Source: Actinomyces sp. zg-332 (GTDB taxonomy: Bacteria; Actinomycetota; Actinomycetes; Actinomycetales; Actinomycetaceae). Taken from it: 64,000 nucleotides of DNA. The notes beneath the pieces were generated by a model that saw only the letters and a program-made list of their open reading frames with translations, was not told the origin of the DNA and ran no database searches. The position numbers and the translations under genes were made by a program. Shown here in pieces: positions 36,043 to 45,441 of this stretch (the stretch's first letter is position 1; every line of letters begins with the position of its first letter). The DNA lies in contig NZ_CP064951.1 of the NCBI RefSeq assembly GCF_011751945.2, forward strand, positions 1,364,001 to 1,428,000, in the 5' to 3' direction.

Positions 36043-37431
36043 GTGAATAAAACAAGTAAAAATGAGAAAAAGCTTATAGAAGATGTAAAAAGCTATATAA
36101 GCTATACAGCAAAGTACAAACCATCATTATTAGCAATAATGATTTTCGGTAGTATCATAACTGTAATAACCATGCTACTTTGCTTGCCAATATCAACAGT
36201 TGATGGCAAAATGCCAAACTTTGTTGACGCTTTATTCACGGCAACCTCGTCAGTATGTGTAACTGGATTGACTACTGTAGAAACAGCAACTTACTGGTCA
36301 CATTTTGGACATTTCGTAATAGCCTTAGGTATGAAAATCGGTGGCTTGGGGGTAATGACCTTTGCTTCAATACTTGCTTTAGCAGTGTCAAAAAATATTG
36401 GTTTAACTCAAAGGCTCATTATTGCCAACGAAAATCAAATAGAAAAACTAGGCAAAGTAAAAACCCTCATACGAGCAGTAATAATCATATCTGCTACTTG
36501 TGAATTTTTATTATTTCTCGCATTATTTCCACATTTTTATTACGGAGTTGGATACTCATTCGTAAAAAGTATAGGATACGGACTATTCATGTCAGTTTCC
36601 ATCTTCAATAACAGTGGATTCGTAATTATGCCTGAAGGAATGGAAGTATTTGCAAACGATATTTTCGTAATAGCACCGATAATAATTGGAACATTTGCTG
36701 GAGCAATCGGGTTCCCCGTTATTTTGAACATAACTTCAAATATAAAGAATCCGAGAGCGTGGAATATACACACAAAATTAACAGTTATAACTTACCTAAT
36801 TTTATTCGTAATAGGTACTGTTCTCATCGGTTTATTAGAATGGAATAACACTCATACTTTAGGAAATCTACCATTACACTCTAAAATAAGTAACTCGTTA
36901 TTACTGGGAATAAACGGTAGATCCAGTGGTCTTAGTACTCTAGACATCGGACAAATGCACCCTTCAACTTGGCTGGTACAAGATGTGCTGATGTTTATAG
37001 GCGGGGGTAGTGCCTCTACTGCTGGTGGTATAAAAGTTACAACTTTAGCTGTGCTGACTTTGGCGATTGTTGCTGAAGCCAGAGGTGACACAGATATACA
37101 AGTATTTGGCAGAAGAATACCTAATACAACAGTTCGTTTGGCTGTTACTGTAATTGCGATAGGTAGCTTCCTTGTCTTTACTTCAATTTTCTTGTTGCTG
37201 CTGATTACTAACTTAAGCTTAGACGTTATAGCATTTGAAGTTATATCAGCCTTTGCTACTGTTGGCTTATCCACTGGTATAACCCCTCTACTACCCACTG
37301 CTGGAAAATACCTACTTGTATTGCTCATGTTCGCTGGAAGAATTGGAACTATGACTGTAACTGCAGCTCTGGCTTTGCGTAAACAAAAGCGTGTTTTGAG
37401 ATACCCTGAGGAAAAACCTGCTATTGGCTAA
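36043..37431 (+). CDS. trkH: TrkH/KtrB-type potassium uptake channel
   Basis: Integral membrane K+ translocating subunit (462 residues) with the four repeated M1-P-M2 units of the family. Selectivity-loop glycines are visible in TSSVCVTGLTT, SIFNNSGFVIM, GINGRSSGLST and SAFATVGLSTGI. The start is a GTG with a weak purine-rich leader. The cytoplasmic gating partner is the TrkA protein encoded at 33737-34405. An actinobacterial cell uses this pair for K+ uptake and osmotic or pH homeostasis (family knowledge). Confidence 0.93.
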   Translation: MNKTSKNEKKLIEDVKSYISYTAKYKPSLLAIMIFGSIITVITMLLCLPISTVDGKMPNFVDALFTATSSVCVTGLTTVETATYWSHFGHFVIALGMKIGGLGVMTFASILALAVSKNIGLTQRLIIANENQIEKLGKVKTLIRAVIIISATCEFLLFLALFPHFYYGVGYSFVKSIGYGLFMSVSIFNNSGFVIMPEGMEVFANDIFVIAPIIIGTFAGAIGFPVILNITSNIKNPRAWNIHTKLTVITYLILFVIGTVLIGLLEWNNTHTLGNLPLHSKISNSLLLGINGRSSGLSTLDIGQMHPSTWLVQDVLMFIGGGSASTAGGIKVTTLAVLTLAIVAEARGDTDIQVFGRRIPNTTVRLAVTVIAIGSFLVFTSIFLLLLITNLSLDVIAFEVISAFATVGLSTGITPLLPTAGKYLLVLLMFAGRIGTMTVTAALALRKQKRVLRYPEEKPAIG

Positions 37432-37960
37432 CTTTTCAAGTTTTTATAACTTTAGTAAACCTAATTTCAATTTGTCTTACTTTTGTGTGGCTTTATTTTG
37501 TTTATTTCAAAGTAGTTTTACTATTTGTATGAAAAATTAATATAGTTTTTAACGTTTAGCATTACGTAGTATTAGTGTTTATGTACTTTCTGTAACTTTT
37601 TAAAAGTTTATGTTTGATATTAGTTTTGCATGATTAAACAGAATTAAGTATTTCTTTTTATAAACTTGAGTTTGACTTTTATTCCCTCAATACTTTTTAG
37701 TATTTAATTACCTATTAGGCTATTTTTCGGGGAAATTTATATGTATATAAGCGCTTATTTTATTTTGCATTATAGTGTGATGCTTTTCAAAGGAATAAGG
37801 TATTTTAAGCTCCATAACTACATATTAATTGGCGCAGATATTTTATACTTTTAAAACTTAATAAATACTTTAGTTACACAATTCATATACACTTAGCACT
37901 AAAACTTATCTACACAAAATATAGCTTTGAAAGTAAATTCAATTTCTAAACCTTTAAATA
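37432..37960. other. Convergent gene-free interval between trkH and radA
   Basis: AT-rich, with no coding frame or RNA gene recognised. A small palindrome AACTTTT-T-AAAAGTT at 37594-37608 is the only symmetric element seen and is too weak to call a terminator. Confidence 0.4.
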
Positions 37961-39322
37961 CTATCGTTGAAAAACTCTATCCACAACTTCAGCAATATTG
38001 GAGACAAAAATAAACTTTAAACCATCAAAATCAGACAAATTTTCTTTTACATTTGCAGGCAAAACTACCGTTTTAAAACCAAGTTGTACAGCTTGTTGCA
38101 AACGTTTACGCACAGCTGATATTTTACGTATATCACCTGTCAAACCAACTTCACCAAAAGCAATCAAATCTGCTGGAAGTGTTTTATTACTAAAAGCAGA
38201 GATAATTGCTAAAACTACAGGTAAATCCAAAGCAATATCGTTGATTTTTGCTCCACCCACAGTAGAAACATACACGTCCATGTTCTGCACGCTGATACCA
38301 GCACGTGACTGCAAAACAGCCAACATCATTGCTACTCTAGAGCTATCTACACCAGAAGTAGCCCTACGAGGAGCAGCAAAGTTAGTTCCAGCGACCAAAG
38401 ACTGTATTTCTATAGGCATAGGCCTACGACCATCTAAAGCTATAGAAACACAAGTTCCAGCAGTATCAACCCTGTTCTCAGAGATAAACAGACCCGAAGG
38501 ATCTAAAAGTTCTTGCATACCATTTTCGTTAATTTCAAAGCAGCCTACCTCATCAGTTGGCCCAAAGCGATTTTTCACAGCCCTAAGCATACGTACGCTA
38601 CCAAAACGTTCGCCTTCAAACTGGCATACAACATCAACTAAGTGTTCTAAAACTCTTGGACCTGCTATAGTTCCATCTTTTGTTACATGTCCAACCAAAA
38701 TTATTGGTGTATTCGTTGTTTTTGCAACAGAAATAAGCTGATTAGCCACTGTTTTAACTTGCAAAGTCGATCCAGATACAGCATCAATTTCGTTAGCACT
38801 AATTGTTTGAATCGAGTCAACTATTACTAGAGATGGTTTGGTCTCTTTTATATGCCCTAAAACTACAGATAAATTATTTTCACTTGCTAATAAAATATTT
38901 TTCTGTAGAGCTCCTATACGTTTAGCTCTAAGTACCACTTGTGAAGCTGATTCTTCACCACTTATATATAAAACTTTATTATCAGGGTATTTACTAGCGA
39001 TCTTTAAGGTGACTTCCATGAGTAATGTAGATTTACCAACCCCTGGCTCGCCAGCTAGCAAAATTACAGCACCCGGTACAATTCCTTGACCTAATACTCG
39101 GTCTAGCTCGGATATACCGCTACTTCTAACTGATGTTTCCTCAGTACTAATCTCAGTTATAGGCAAAGCTTGATTTGTGGGCGAAATAACTTTAGTTTTT
39201 TGTTCAGAAATAGTGTTTTCCTCTAGTGAACTCCAACTTTTACATTGGCGACATTGTCCTTGCCATTTAGAAGTTTCCCAGCCACATTCGCTACAAATAT
39301 AAGCAACACCGTTCTTCGCCAT
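37961..39322 (-). CDS. radA: DNA repair protein RadA
   Basis: RecA-like ATPase and branch-migration helicase (453 residues). From the N terminus there is a C4 zinc finger (CSECG...CRQC), Walker A GEPGVGKST, the RadA signature KNRFG and a C-terminal Lon-protease-like domain around VYVSTVGGAKINDIALDLPVVLAI. GGAAAG lies before the ATG at 39322. A GTG four codons earlier is an alternative start. Located with disA nearby, the usual actinobacterial radA-disA neighbourhood, here interrupted by the surface-protein gene. Confidence 0.96.
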   Translation of the reverse strand: MAKNGVAYICSECGWETSKWQGQCRQCKSWSSLEENTISEQKTKVISPTNQALPITEISTEETSVRSSGISELDRVLGQGIVPGAVILLAGEPGVGKSTLLMEVTLKIASKYPDNKVLYISGEESASQVVLRAKRIGALQKNILLASENNLSVVLGHIKETKPSLVIVDSIQTISANEIDAVSGSTLQVKTVANQLISVAKTTNTPIILVGHVTKDGTIAGPRVLEHLVDVVCQFEGERFGSVRMLRAVKNRFGPTDEVGCFEINENGMQELLDPSGLFISENRVDTAGTCVSIALDGRRPMPIEIQSLVAGTNFAAPRRATSGVDSSRVAMMLAVLQSRAGISVQNMDVYVSTVGGAKINDIALDLPVVLAIISAFSNKTLPADLIAFGEVGLTGDIRKISAVRKRLQQAVQLGFKTVVLPANVKENLSDFDGLKFIFVSNIAEVVDRVFQR

Positions 39323-39468
39323 TTTTCTTTCCACATCGTAAATAAATGATTATAAAAACCTTAATATAAGGAAATAAACGTAGGAATACTTAAACTTTTT
39401 TCCACACTACAAGCATATACTGAATACTTCATTAAATGAAACAAGAATGATAGAAGATTAAATAAGTT

Positions 39469-39503
39469 AAGGTTGCACGACACGTAATATGTCGTGCAAC
39501 CTT
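39469..39503 (-). terminator. Terminator of surface-protein gene
   Basis: Perfect fourteen-base arms with a seven-base loop, 36 bases after the stop. A second small hairpin (TTTAGG/CCTAAA, 39511-39527) precedes it. The minus-strand tail is AACTTATTTAATC. Confidence 0.8.
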
Positions 39504-39538
39504 GCGCCGTTTTAGGATAAACCTAAAGTTTTATATCG

Positions 39539-42409
39539 TCACTTTCTTCTTTTTACTTTTTGAGTGTACAAGAAGAAAATTACTGCAGTAACCATGAACA
39601 TTAATCCAGCACCAAATAGTCCTGAAGCTACAAGAGGTAGCCAAGAGCTATCTGAACTATCAGCATTGTTTATAGCTGGAGTAGTTTTTGCTTTCTTGCT
39701 CTTCAAAGGTTTCAATCCACCGTTTTCACCTTTTTCTTTAGCATCAGCATCTTTTGCGTTTACTTTAGGTAATTCAAGCGGTTTAGCTGCTGCTAATGGG
39801 TTTGATCTGCCAATAAATGGCTGAGTAAGTACTGGTGAACTTTGAGATTGAGGAGAGCGCGAATCTACGCTATTTATTCTGTCGTATTCTTCACCGCTTA
39901 TTTCTTTGAATCTTGAGGAATCTGGATTCACTGGAGCAGGTTTTGTAGTTCCAGATATTCCATTATTAGCATTATTTGCGTTATTTCCGTTAGATCCATT
40001 ATTTGGATTGTTGTTACCTGGAGCAGGGGAAGGATTACCATTGTCAGGCTTAGATGGAACAACAGGATTTGAAGGTTTAGAAGGTTCTGCAGGCTTAGAT
40101 GGCTGATCAGGATTACCCGGTTTAGGCGAAGGTGTACCTTCATTATCAGAGTCTTTACCATCTGAATTTCCATTATCTGAACCATCATTTCCATCTTGCT
40201 TATCCGGATTAGCAGGATCTTCAGGCTTTGAAGGAGAATCGCCATTATCAGGAGCTGACGGATCTACAGGATTTGAAGGATTAGAACCATTATCAGGAAC
40301 TGATGGATCCGCAGGCTTAGATGGCTCTGAATCAGAATTGTTAGTATCTTCACCAAAGATTTCAGCACGAGTCAAACGAACATACTTGTTTGTATTTTCA
40401 TCTAGTTTCCAATACTGACCGTACTTCATATTTTCTTTGTTTTCAGGCTTTTCGCTACCTTCGTATTTATACAGTTTTCCTTCTGAAATGTAATAGTATC
40501 CATTGTCAACTATTCCTACAACTTCAGCTGGGTTCTTTGTACCTTTACCTACTTCATAGTTAGGCAATTTTTCTATACGATGAATCTTATTTTCAGTTTC
40601 ATTTCGATAATAAAAACCATCGTCTGTTATACCAACAATATTCTCAGCTTTTACTTCTCCATCATACTTTTCGTCAGTAATAATTTTCTTCAAATCATTC
40701 AAAGTATCTACAGTTTTAATTTCCTTACCATCACCACGTGTATAGTATTCAGAGTCCTTATCTTTAATTATTGATAGAACATCTTTAGCTAGTATTTTAG
40801 GGGCATTGTCATCAGCATTACTATCACTATTTGGTAACTTAGGCAAATTGTACTTTTCACGTGAAACATTGATAGATTTATCACCAACTAGGTAGTGAAG
40901 AGTATAAGTACCGTAAGTATAATACTTAGCTCCTTTTTCTTTCATTCTGAAAGTATATTCAACAGAATAAATACCCGGTTGTGTAAAGTAAGTAGCTTTG
41001 TGAACATGAGTTGGATTGTATAACTTTTCAAAAGTTGTTCCTGCATAATAACCTGTATCAATTGACTTTACAAAGTCGTTTTGCAAGGCATCATAGCTAC
41101 CTACAATCATACGTCCAGGACCCTCATACTTGAGTGCAGTTACTGTTACTCCATCTTCTAGATTAGAATAATCAATCTCTTCAGTATTAAATCCTAACCA
41201 TGGTAACGATGGGTTTTGTATTTCAGGTAACTCATACAGACGCTTATCTTTTCTGTCTGAAAGTTCACGCAAAGCAGCATATTCTGGAGAATTACCCTTA
41301 GGTAAGAACAAAGATGAGTCGGGGACCTCCACAGCTGCACTTTCGCTTTCGCGTTCAACAACATTTGCCGGGTCACTTTCATCTTTTAAAGTCATCCTAA
41401 TGCTACGTTCACCTTTCGACCAGCGACCTTTCAAATCTAGGTGGCCTTTAGAAATATGAACTAAGTTAGGGTTATCTTCTGGTCCCCATTCTTCTGGTAA
41501 CACAGGAGTGTAGTTATCGTTAGAATATTCAGGGTCATAAGCTGAGGTATCATCGCCAACTTCTGCTTTAATTTTTTCAGCATAGACTTCTGTAGATGTT
41601 GTAATTGGATTGATACCAGTTGTTGTTCCCTCTGGCAAACCAACTTGCGCATCGCTACCAACTAACCAGGTTACTTCACGAATTGGAGTAGATATTTTTT
41701 CACCATTCTTCAAAGTTGCATGTCCTTGCCATTTCAAACGGTAAATACCTGGCTTTGAAAATGTTGTGTATGAGTGTGTATGCATTCCTGCAAACATATA
41801 ATAACGTTTGTATCTGGAATCTTTGGAGGAAATAATTCTTGTCACTGGCTGTTGAATGCCATTGTAACTGAACATTTCCATAGTACCTGGACCATCTGCT
41901 TCAACTAGCTCCATTTTTATTGATTCTTTGACAATATTTCCCAGAGGAAGAGTTTCATGATCAGTTTCTAATGCACCAATACCTGCCCATAGAGGTGGCC
42001 ATCCTCTATAGTATTTTTGAGGACCAGACCATACTATTTCACCAGGTTTGCCCAAGAATGCTAGTTGTCTATCTGCTGGAATTGCAAATCTTGATACTTC
42101 TTCACCTTTTTCATTAGCATCAGGAGCCAAACGAATACACACATCGCTTGCATTTATAACTGTTGCACCATTTACAACTTTAAGATCAATGTTGTCTGGA
42201 CTAGTCTGATTTATATAAGCAGCGTCGATATGCTTACGATATATCATTTTCTTTCCAGCACAAATATGATTTAAACTTGCAGGTAAATCTATATCTGACG
42301 CATAGCTAGACTTGCTGTTATCTACAAGTGTCAATCCAGCTATTGACAAAAACGTTGCTAATAAAATTAGCAGTGTTTTCTTTGTTACACTCAACTGTTT
42401 TGCAAACAT
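39539..42409 (-). CDS. Large cell-surface protein with TIGR03769-type repeats and C-terminal membrane anchor
   Basis: Secreted protein of 956 residues. A signal peptide covers about residues 1-38. Two copies of the actinobacterial surface-anchored domain follow, each centred on a THxH...F..PGIY motif (GMHTHSYTTFSKPGIY and PTHVHKATYFTQPGIY). Then come two short tyrosine-rich repeats (VGITDDGFYY, VGIVDNGYYY), a Pro/Ser/Asn/Asp-rich stalk with tandem KPxxP-like units, and a C-terminal helix with KVKRRK tail. The longest frame begins 23 codons earlier, but the signal peptide and AGAAAG site support 42409. No LPxTG sortase signal is visible. Relatives often sit beside metal ABC-transporter genes, absent here. 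Adhesion or ligand capture is an inference. Confidence 0.85.
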   Translation of the reverse strand: MFAKQLSVTKKTLLILLATFLSIAGLTLVDNSKSSYASDIDLPASLNHICAGKKMIYRKHIDAAYINQTSPDNIDLKVVNGATVINASDVCIRLAPDANEKGEEVSRFAIPADRQLAFLGKPGEIVWSGPQKYYRGWPPLWAGIGALETDHETLPLGNIVKESIKMELVEADGPGTMEMFSYNGIQQPVTRIISSKDSRYKRYYMFAGMHTHSYTTFSKPGIYRLKWQGHATLKNGEKISTPIREVTWLVGSDAQVGLPEGTTTGINPITTSTEVYAEKIKAEVGDDTSAYDPEYSNDNYTPVLPEEWGPEDNPNLVHISKGHLDLKGRWSKGERSIRMTLKDESDPANVVERESESAAVEVPDSSLFLPKGNSPEYAALRELSDRKDKRLYELPEIQNPSLPWLGFNTEEIDYSNLEDGVTVTALKYEGPGRMIVGSYDALQNDFVKSIDTGYYAGTTFEKLYNPTHVHKATYFTQPGIYSVEYTFRMKEKGAKYYTYGTYTLHYLVGDKSINVSREKYNLPKLPNSDSNADDNAPKILAKDVLSIIKDKDSEYYTRGDGKEIKTVDTLNDLKKIITDEKYDGEVKAENIVGITDDGFYYRNETENKIHRIEKLPNYEVGKGTKNPAEVVGIVDNGYYYISEGKLYKYEGSEKPENKENMKYGQYWKLDENTNKYVRLTRAEIFGEDTNNSDSEPSKPADPSVPDNGSNPSNPVDPSAPDNGDSPSKPEDPANPDKQDGNDGSDNGNSDGKDSDNEGTPSPKPGNPDQPSKPAEPSKPSNPVVPSKPDNGNPSPAPGNNNPNNGSNGNNANNANNGISGTTKPAPVNPDSSRFKEISGEEYDRINSVDSRSPQSQSSPVLTQPFIGRSNPLAAAKPLELPKVNAKDADAKEKGENGGLKPLKSKKAKTTPAINNADSSDSSWLPLVASGLFGAGLMFMVTAVIFFLYTQKVKRRK

Positions 42410-42548
42410 TGGTATCTTTCTAAACAATCCGTAATAATAATCATTATCAATAATAAACCCCAAGACCCAATAAATCAATTTAATAAATCGAAAAAATAAC
42501 TAAAAACACTTATACTATTTTTAATAAGAAACAAAATGGAAGCCAAAT

Positions 42549-43616
42549 ATGTCTCAAAACAACAACACAAATCTAAGAGAAATACTACAATCAATTGCTC
42601 CTGGCACAGAAATACGCGAAGGGTTAGAGCGTATCCAATTAGGCAAAACAGGGGCACTAATAGTATTAGGTTACAACGAGAACATAGAAAAAATATGTTC
42701 TGACGGAATAGAACTAGACGTAGAACTATCCCCTGCCATACTAAGAGAATTATCAAAAATGGACGGGGCAATACTAGTAGATACAGACACAATGAGGATT
42801 CGTCGAGCAAACGTTCAGCTACTACCCGACTCAACAATCCCAACAAAAGAATCAGGAATGCGTCACCGAACAGCAGAAAGAACATCAAAGCAAACAGGCA
42901 TTCCAGTAATTTCAATAAGCTCCTCACTAAAAGTTATTACAATCCATACAGCTGACACCAGATATACCCTAGAGCCGCCAGAAGTCATATTGACAAAAGC
43001 AACACAAGCTTTATCTACTCTAGAAAAATACCGCACAAGACTCGATCAGTTCATGTCTGGACTATCAAAATACGAAATCACTGATCAAGTTTTCGTAAAA
43101 GACATAGCCACAGCTCTTCAACGCACAGAAATGATACGTCGCATAACTGACGAAATTGAAGGATATCTAGCTGAACTAGGTAGAGATGGCAGACTAATTT
43201 CCTTGCAGCTAGACGATTTGCTAAAAGGTGCCGCAAAGGAGAGAAGCACTATTCTGAAAGATTACATGGCTGAAGAAAGCGACATTCAGATTGCTGAGGA
43301 CTATTTAAGCTCGTTATCTTCAAATGACATAATCGATCTGACAGTAATAGCACGAGGCCTACACTTTTCTATGTTAGACGTAGTCGCGCTAGATGACCCT
43401 GTTCACCCACGAGGATACAGAATTATGGGTGAAATACCTAGATTACCTCAAACAATAGTGGACTCAATCGTAAACCATTTCTCTACCCTGCAAAATATTT
43501 TGAACAGCGGAATAGAGGAGTTACAATCAATTGAAGGTGTAGGACAATTCAGAGCAAAACGTATACGTGAATTCTTAGATATACAAATACAAAACAATCC
43601 TACGCATATACATTAA
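42549..43616 (+). CDS. disA: DNA integrity scanning diadenylate cyclase
   Basis: Makes cyclic di-AMP from ATP and scans DNA for branches. The 355-residue protein has an N-terminal DAC domain with DGAILVD (about residue 73) and GMRHRTAER (about residue 107), a helical spine, and a C-terminal helix-hairpin-helix DNA-binding domain (SIEGVGQFRAKRIREFL). GGAAG precedes the ATG. It is divergent from the surface-protein gene and close to radA, whose product antagonises DisA in other bacteria. C-di-AMP often controls potassium transporters, and a TrkA/TrkH pair lies nearby. Confidence 0.97.
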   Translation: MSQNNNTNLREILQSIAPGTEIREGLERIQLGKTGALIVLGYNENIEKICSDGIELDVELSPAILRELSKMDGAILVDTDTMRIRRANVQLLPDSTIPTKESGMRHRTAERTSKQTGIPVISISSSLKVITIHTADTRYTLEPPEVILTKATQALSTLEKYRTRLDQFMSGLSKYEITDQVFVKDIATALQRTEMIRRITDEIEGYLAELGRDGRLISLQLDDLLKGAAKERSTILKDYMAEESDIQIAEDYLSSLSSNDIIDLTVIARGLHFSMLDVVALDDPVHPRGYRIMGEIPRLPQTIVDSIVNHFSTLQNILNSGIEELQSIEGVGQFRAKRIREFLDIQIQNNPTHIH

Positions 43617-43659
43617 ATAAGATCTAAAACTCACCAAATTCAAATATTAAGCTACCGAA

Positions 43660-43693
43660 TTATTGCCACTTTAGTACTATAAAGTGGCAATAA
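43660..43693. terminator. Bidirectional terminator between disA and the folate operon
   Basis: Fourteen-base perfect arms (TTATTGCCACTTTA and complement) with a six-base loop. It lies between two converging genes, 44 bases after disA and 33 bases after the minus-strand membrane-protein gene. Confidence 0.88.
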
Positions 43694-43725
43694 CTATATC
43701 AAAGTTTTATTAATAAGTGCTGTAA

Positions 43726-44943
43726 CTAGCCATTTTTCAAAACAAATGGATAACTTACGTCAAGCAAATCTCCATCTTTAACACCTAACAAACGATAAGT
43801 ACCTGCTTGGGAAATTGAAAGTTTTTCACACTTAGCATTGTAATTTATACCATCCCAATTAATCGTACCCGTCCATGTTTGCCCAGGTTTCAGAAGCAGA
43901 GGATTTTCCTCACTAGTTACAGGGCAAGAAGTACTATCCCAAATTTTCTGATCACCAGACATAACTCTAATACCAAATTTCTTTGAGCCAGCCTTAGCTA
44001 AACATGTCTTAGAAGATTTATTTGTGACAGTAATACCAAAGTCTGTTCCTTTACCTACCAAAACCTGATTTTCTTTCACAAAAACATTCAAATTCAAGTC
44101 TCGGTTATCGCAATCTGGAACTTTTGGAGTTGACTTAGTAGTCTTTTTTACAGCAACTTTCTTAGTTGCTACTTGAGTTTCAGAAACAAAAAACTTCTTA
44201 TACGACCAGTATCCCACAGCTGATAGCAAAGCAAAACAAAGCAGGATAAGAAAAACTTTAGTATATATTTTACTTTCGCCATTATTAGCATTACTACCAC
44301 TATTTGACCTTAGTTTACTATAGGCAGAAAAGTCTGTATTTCTTTGTGTTTTCCTAAAGTTATTTTCAGAAAACTGTTGCTTTTTACCAGCAAAATTTGC
44401 AGAATTTTTAGATTTTTTATTTCCTTTAGGCATTGTAGACTTACTACTATTACCCTTAGGTACATCAGAACGCTCTTGCATACTTGAAGAATTTATATGC
44501 ACAATATTTTTTGGATAAGCACTAGGCTGTGAAGAAGTTTTTCTCGTAGAGCTTTTTCGCTCAGCTAGATGTGAGTATTTATCAGAATACTTTTGCCCAC
44601 CGTTCGAAAGCTTTTTACTTTGAGTAAAACTACCTTTAGCTTGCTTTTTTCTGTCTGATTGAAGTGGCTTATTTATTTCTTTTTCAAAATCAAAAACTTC
44701 TCTGTCATTACTATTACTCGAATGAGTGCTCTTTCGTCGAGGCTTCAAGTTAGGACTATTATTTTTTGACACAGAAGAATTACGTTTAATACTAGTATCT
44801 GAGAAGTTCTCACGAGATACTTTATTTTTCGCAGATGATTTATTTACCTGCGAATTTAAATTTGAACGCATTTGATGAACTTTTGATTCTGAAATATTAT
44901 TTCTTTTATTTCCTTTATTAGAATTTAAATTTTTATCGTTCAT
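43726..44943 (-). CDS. Conserved membrane protein with disordered basic N terminus (unknown function)
   Basis: Not recognised as a named family. The 405-residue protein has about 220 residues of Ser/Asn/Lys-rich, probably disordered cytoplasmic sequence. One membrane helix (about 226-246) follows, then a threonine/lysine linker and an extracellular domain of about 130 residues. That domain contains four cysteines (PDCDN, SKTCLA, TSCPV, AKCEK) and patterns such as TVTNKSSKTC and LLKPGQTWTGTINWDG, suggesting an immunoglobulin-like beta fold with two disulfides. It is the last gene of the fol operon, after DUF3180. The ATG at 44943 is preferred; a GTG three codons earlier overlaps the DUF3180 stop. 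Confidence 0.75.
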   Translation of the reverse strand: MNDKNLNSNKGNKRNNISESKVHQMRSNLNSQVNKSSAKNKVSRENFSDTSIKRNSSVSKNNSPNLKPRRKSTHSSNSNDREVFDFEKEINKPLQSDRKKQAKGSFTQSKKLSNGGQKYSDKYSHLAERKSSTRKTSSQPSAYPKNIVHINSSSMQERSDVPKGNSSKSTMPKGNKKSKNSANFAGKKQQFSENNFRKTQRNTDFSAYSKLRSNSGSNANNGESKIYTKVFLILLCFALLSAVGYWSYKKFFVSETQVATKKVAVKKTTKSTPKVPDCDNRDLNLNVFVKENQVLVGKGTDFGITVTNKSSKTCLAKAGSKKFGIRVMSGDQKIWDSTSCPVTSEENPLLLKPGQTWTGTINWDGINYNAKCEKLSISQAGTYRLLGVKDGDLLDVSYPFVLKNG

Positions 44944-44951
44944 ATAAACCA

Positions 44952-45440
44952 CTAACAGTTAGATGATAGCTTTTTATTTAAAGTACTACTCGTATTCAAG
45001 TCGTCACCGTCATCGACAATGCACCAATTCTCAACGATAATACCAGTAGTTGCAAACAAGATACATGACAAAAAGCTTGCTAAAGAAACAATTATCATAT
45101 CTTGCATGAACATGGATTCACTGTACATAATGAAAATTATAGTTTGAGCAAAAGTAAAACCTGAAATACATGCTCCGCCAATAGATGAAGTTTTAGCAAA
45201 AATAACCAGCTTAGCAGCCTTAAACTGATCTACTTCCACAGTTTTATCACTCTTATACTTACGTACTTTCCAGCCAGCTAAAGCAAGAATTCCTGAAAAT
45301 ATAAGCATAAATATAGGTAAAATCCAGCTTGCCAAAGGCGGAGTAAAACCTGAATGTATGACACTCAAGATAAATGTAAAACTCGAGATAAGAAATATCG
45401 TAAATGCCAACACGAGGGAAGAAATCTTCGTCTTAGTCAT
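44952..45440 (-). CDS. DUF3180 family membrane protein
   Basis: Four-helix membrane protein of 162 residues in the position directly after folK where actinobacteria carry DUF3180. Helix pairs span about residues 8-28, 38-56, 80-100 and 108-130. The start at 45440 has AAGGTG and lies one base after the folK stop; the longer frame upstream overlaps folK and is discarded. Function of DUF3180 is unknown. The identification leans on gene order and topology because individual residues are diverged. Confidence 0.8.
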   Translation of the reverse strand: MTKTKISSLVLAFTIFLISSFTFILSVIHSGFTPPLASWILPIFMLIFSGILALAGWKVRKYKSDKTVEVDQFKAAKLVIFAKTSSIGGACISGFTFAQTIIFIMYSESMFMQDMIIVSLASFLSCILFATTGIIVENWCIVDDGDDLNTSSTLNKKLSSNC

Positions 45441-45441
45441 C

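Noticed and set aside
38000-38740. 247-codon plus-strand open frame opposite radA
   Set aside because: Antisense shadow of a well-conserved gene; its sequence follows the codon constraints of radA.
39539-39700. LPxTG sortase signal at the end of the surface protein
   Set aside because: The sequence before the final helix reads DSSDSSWLPLVASG, which does not fit LPxTG; only a membrane anchor is supported.
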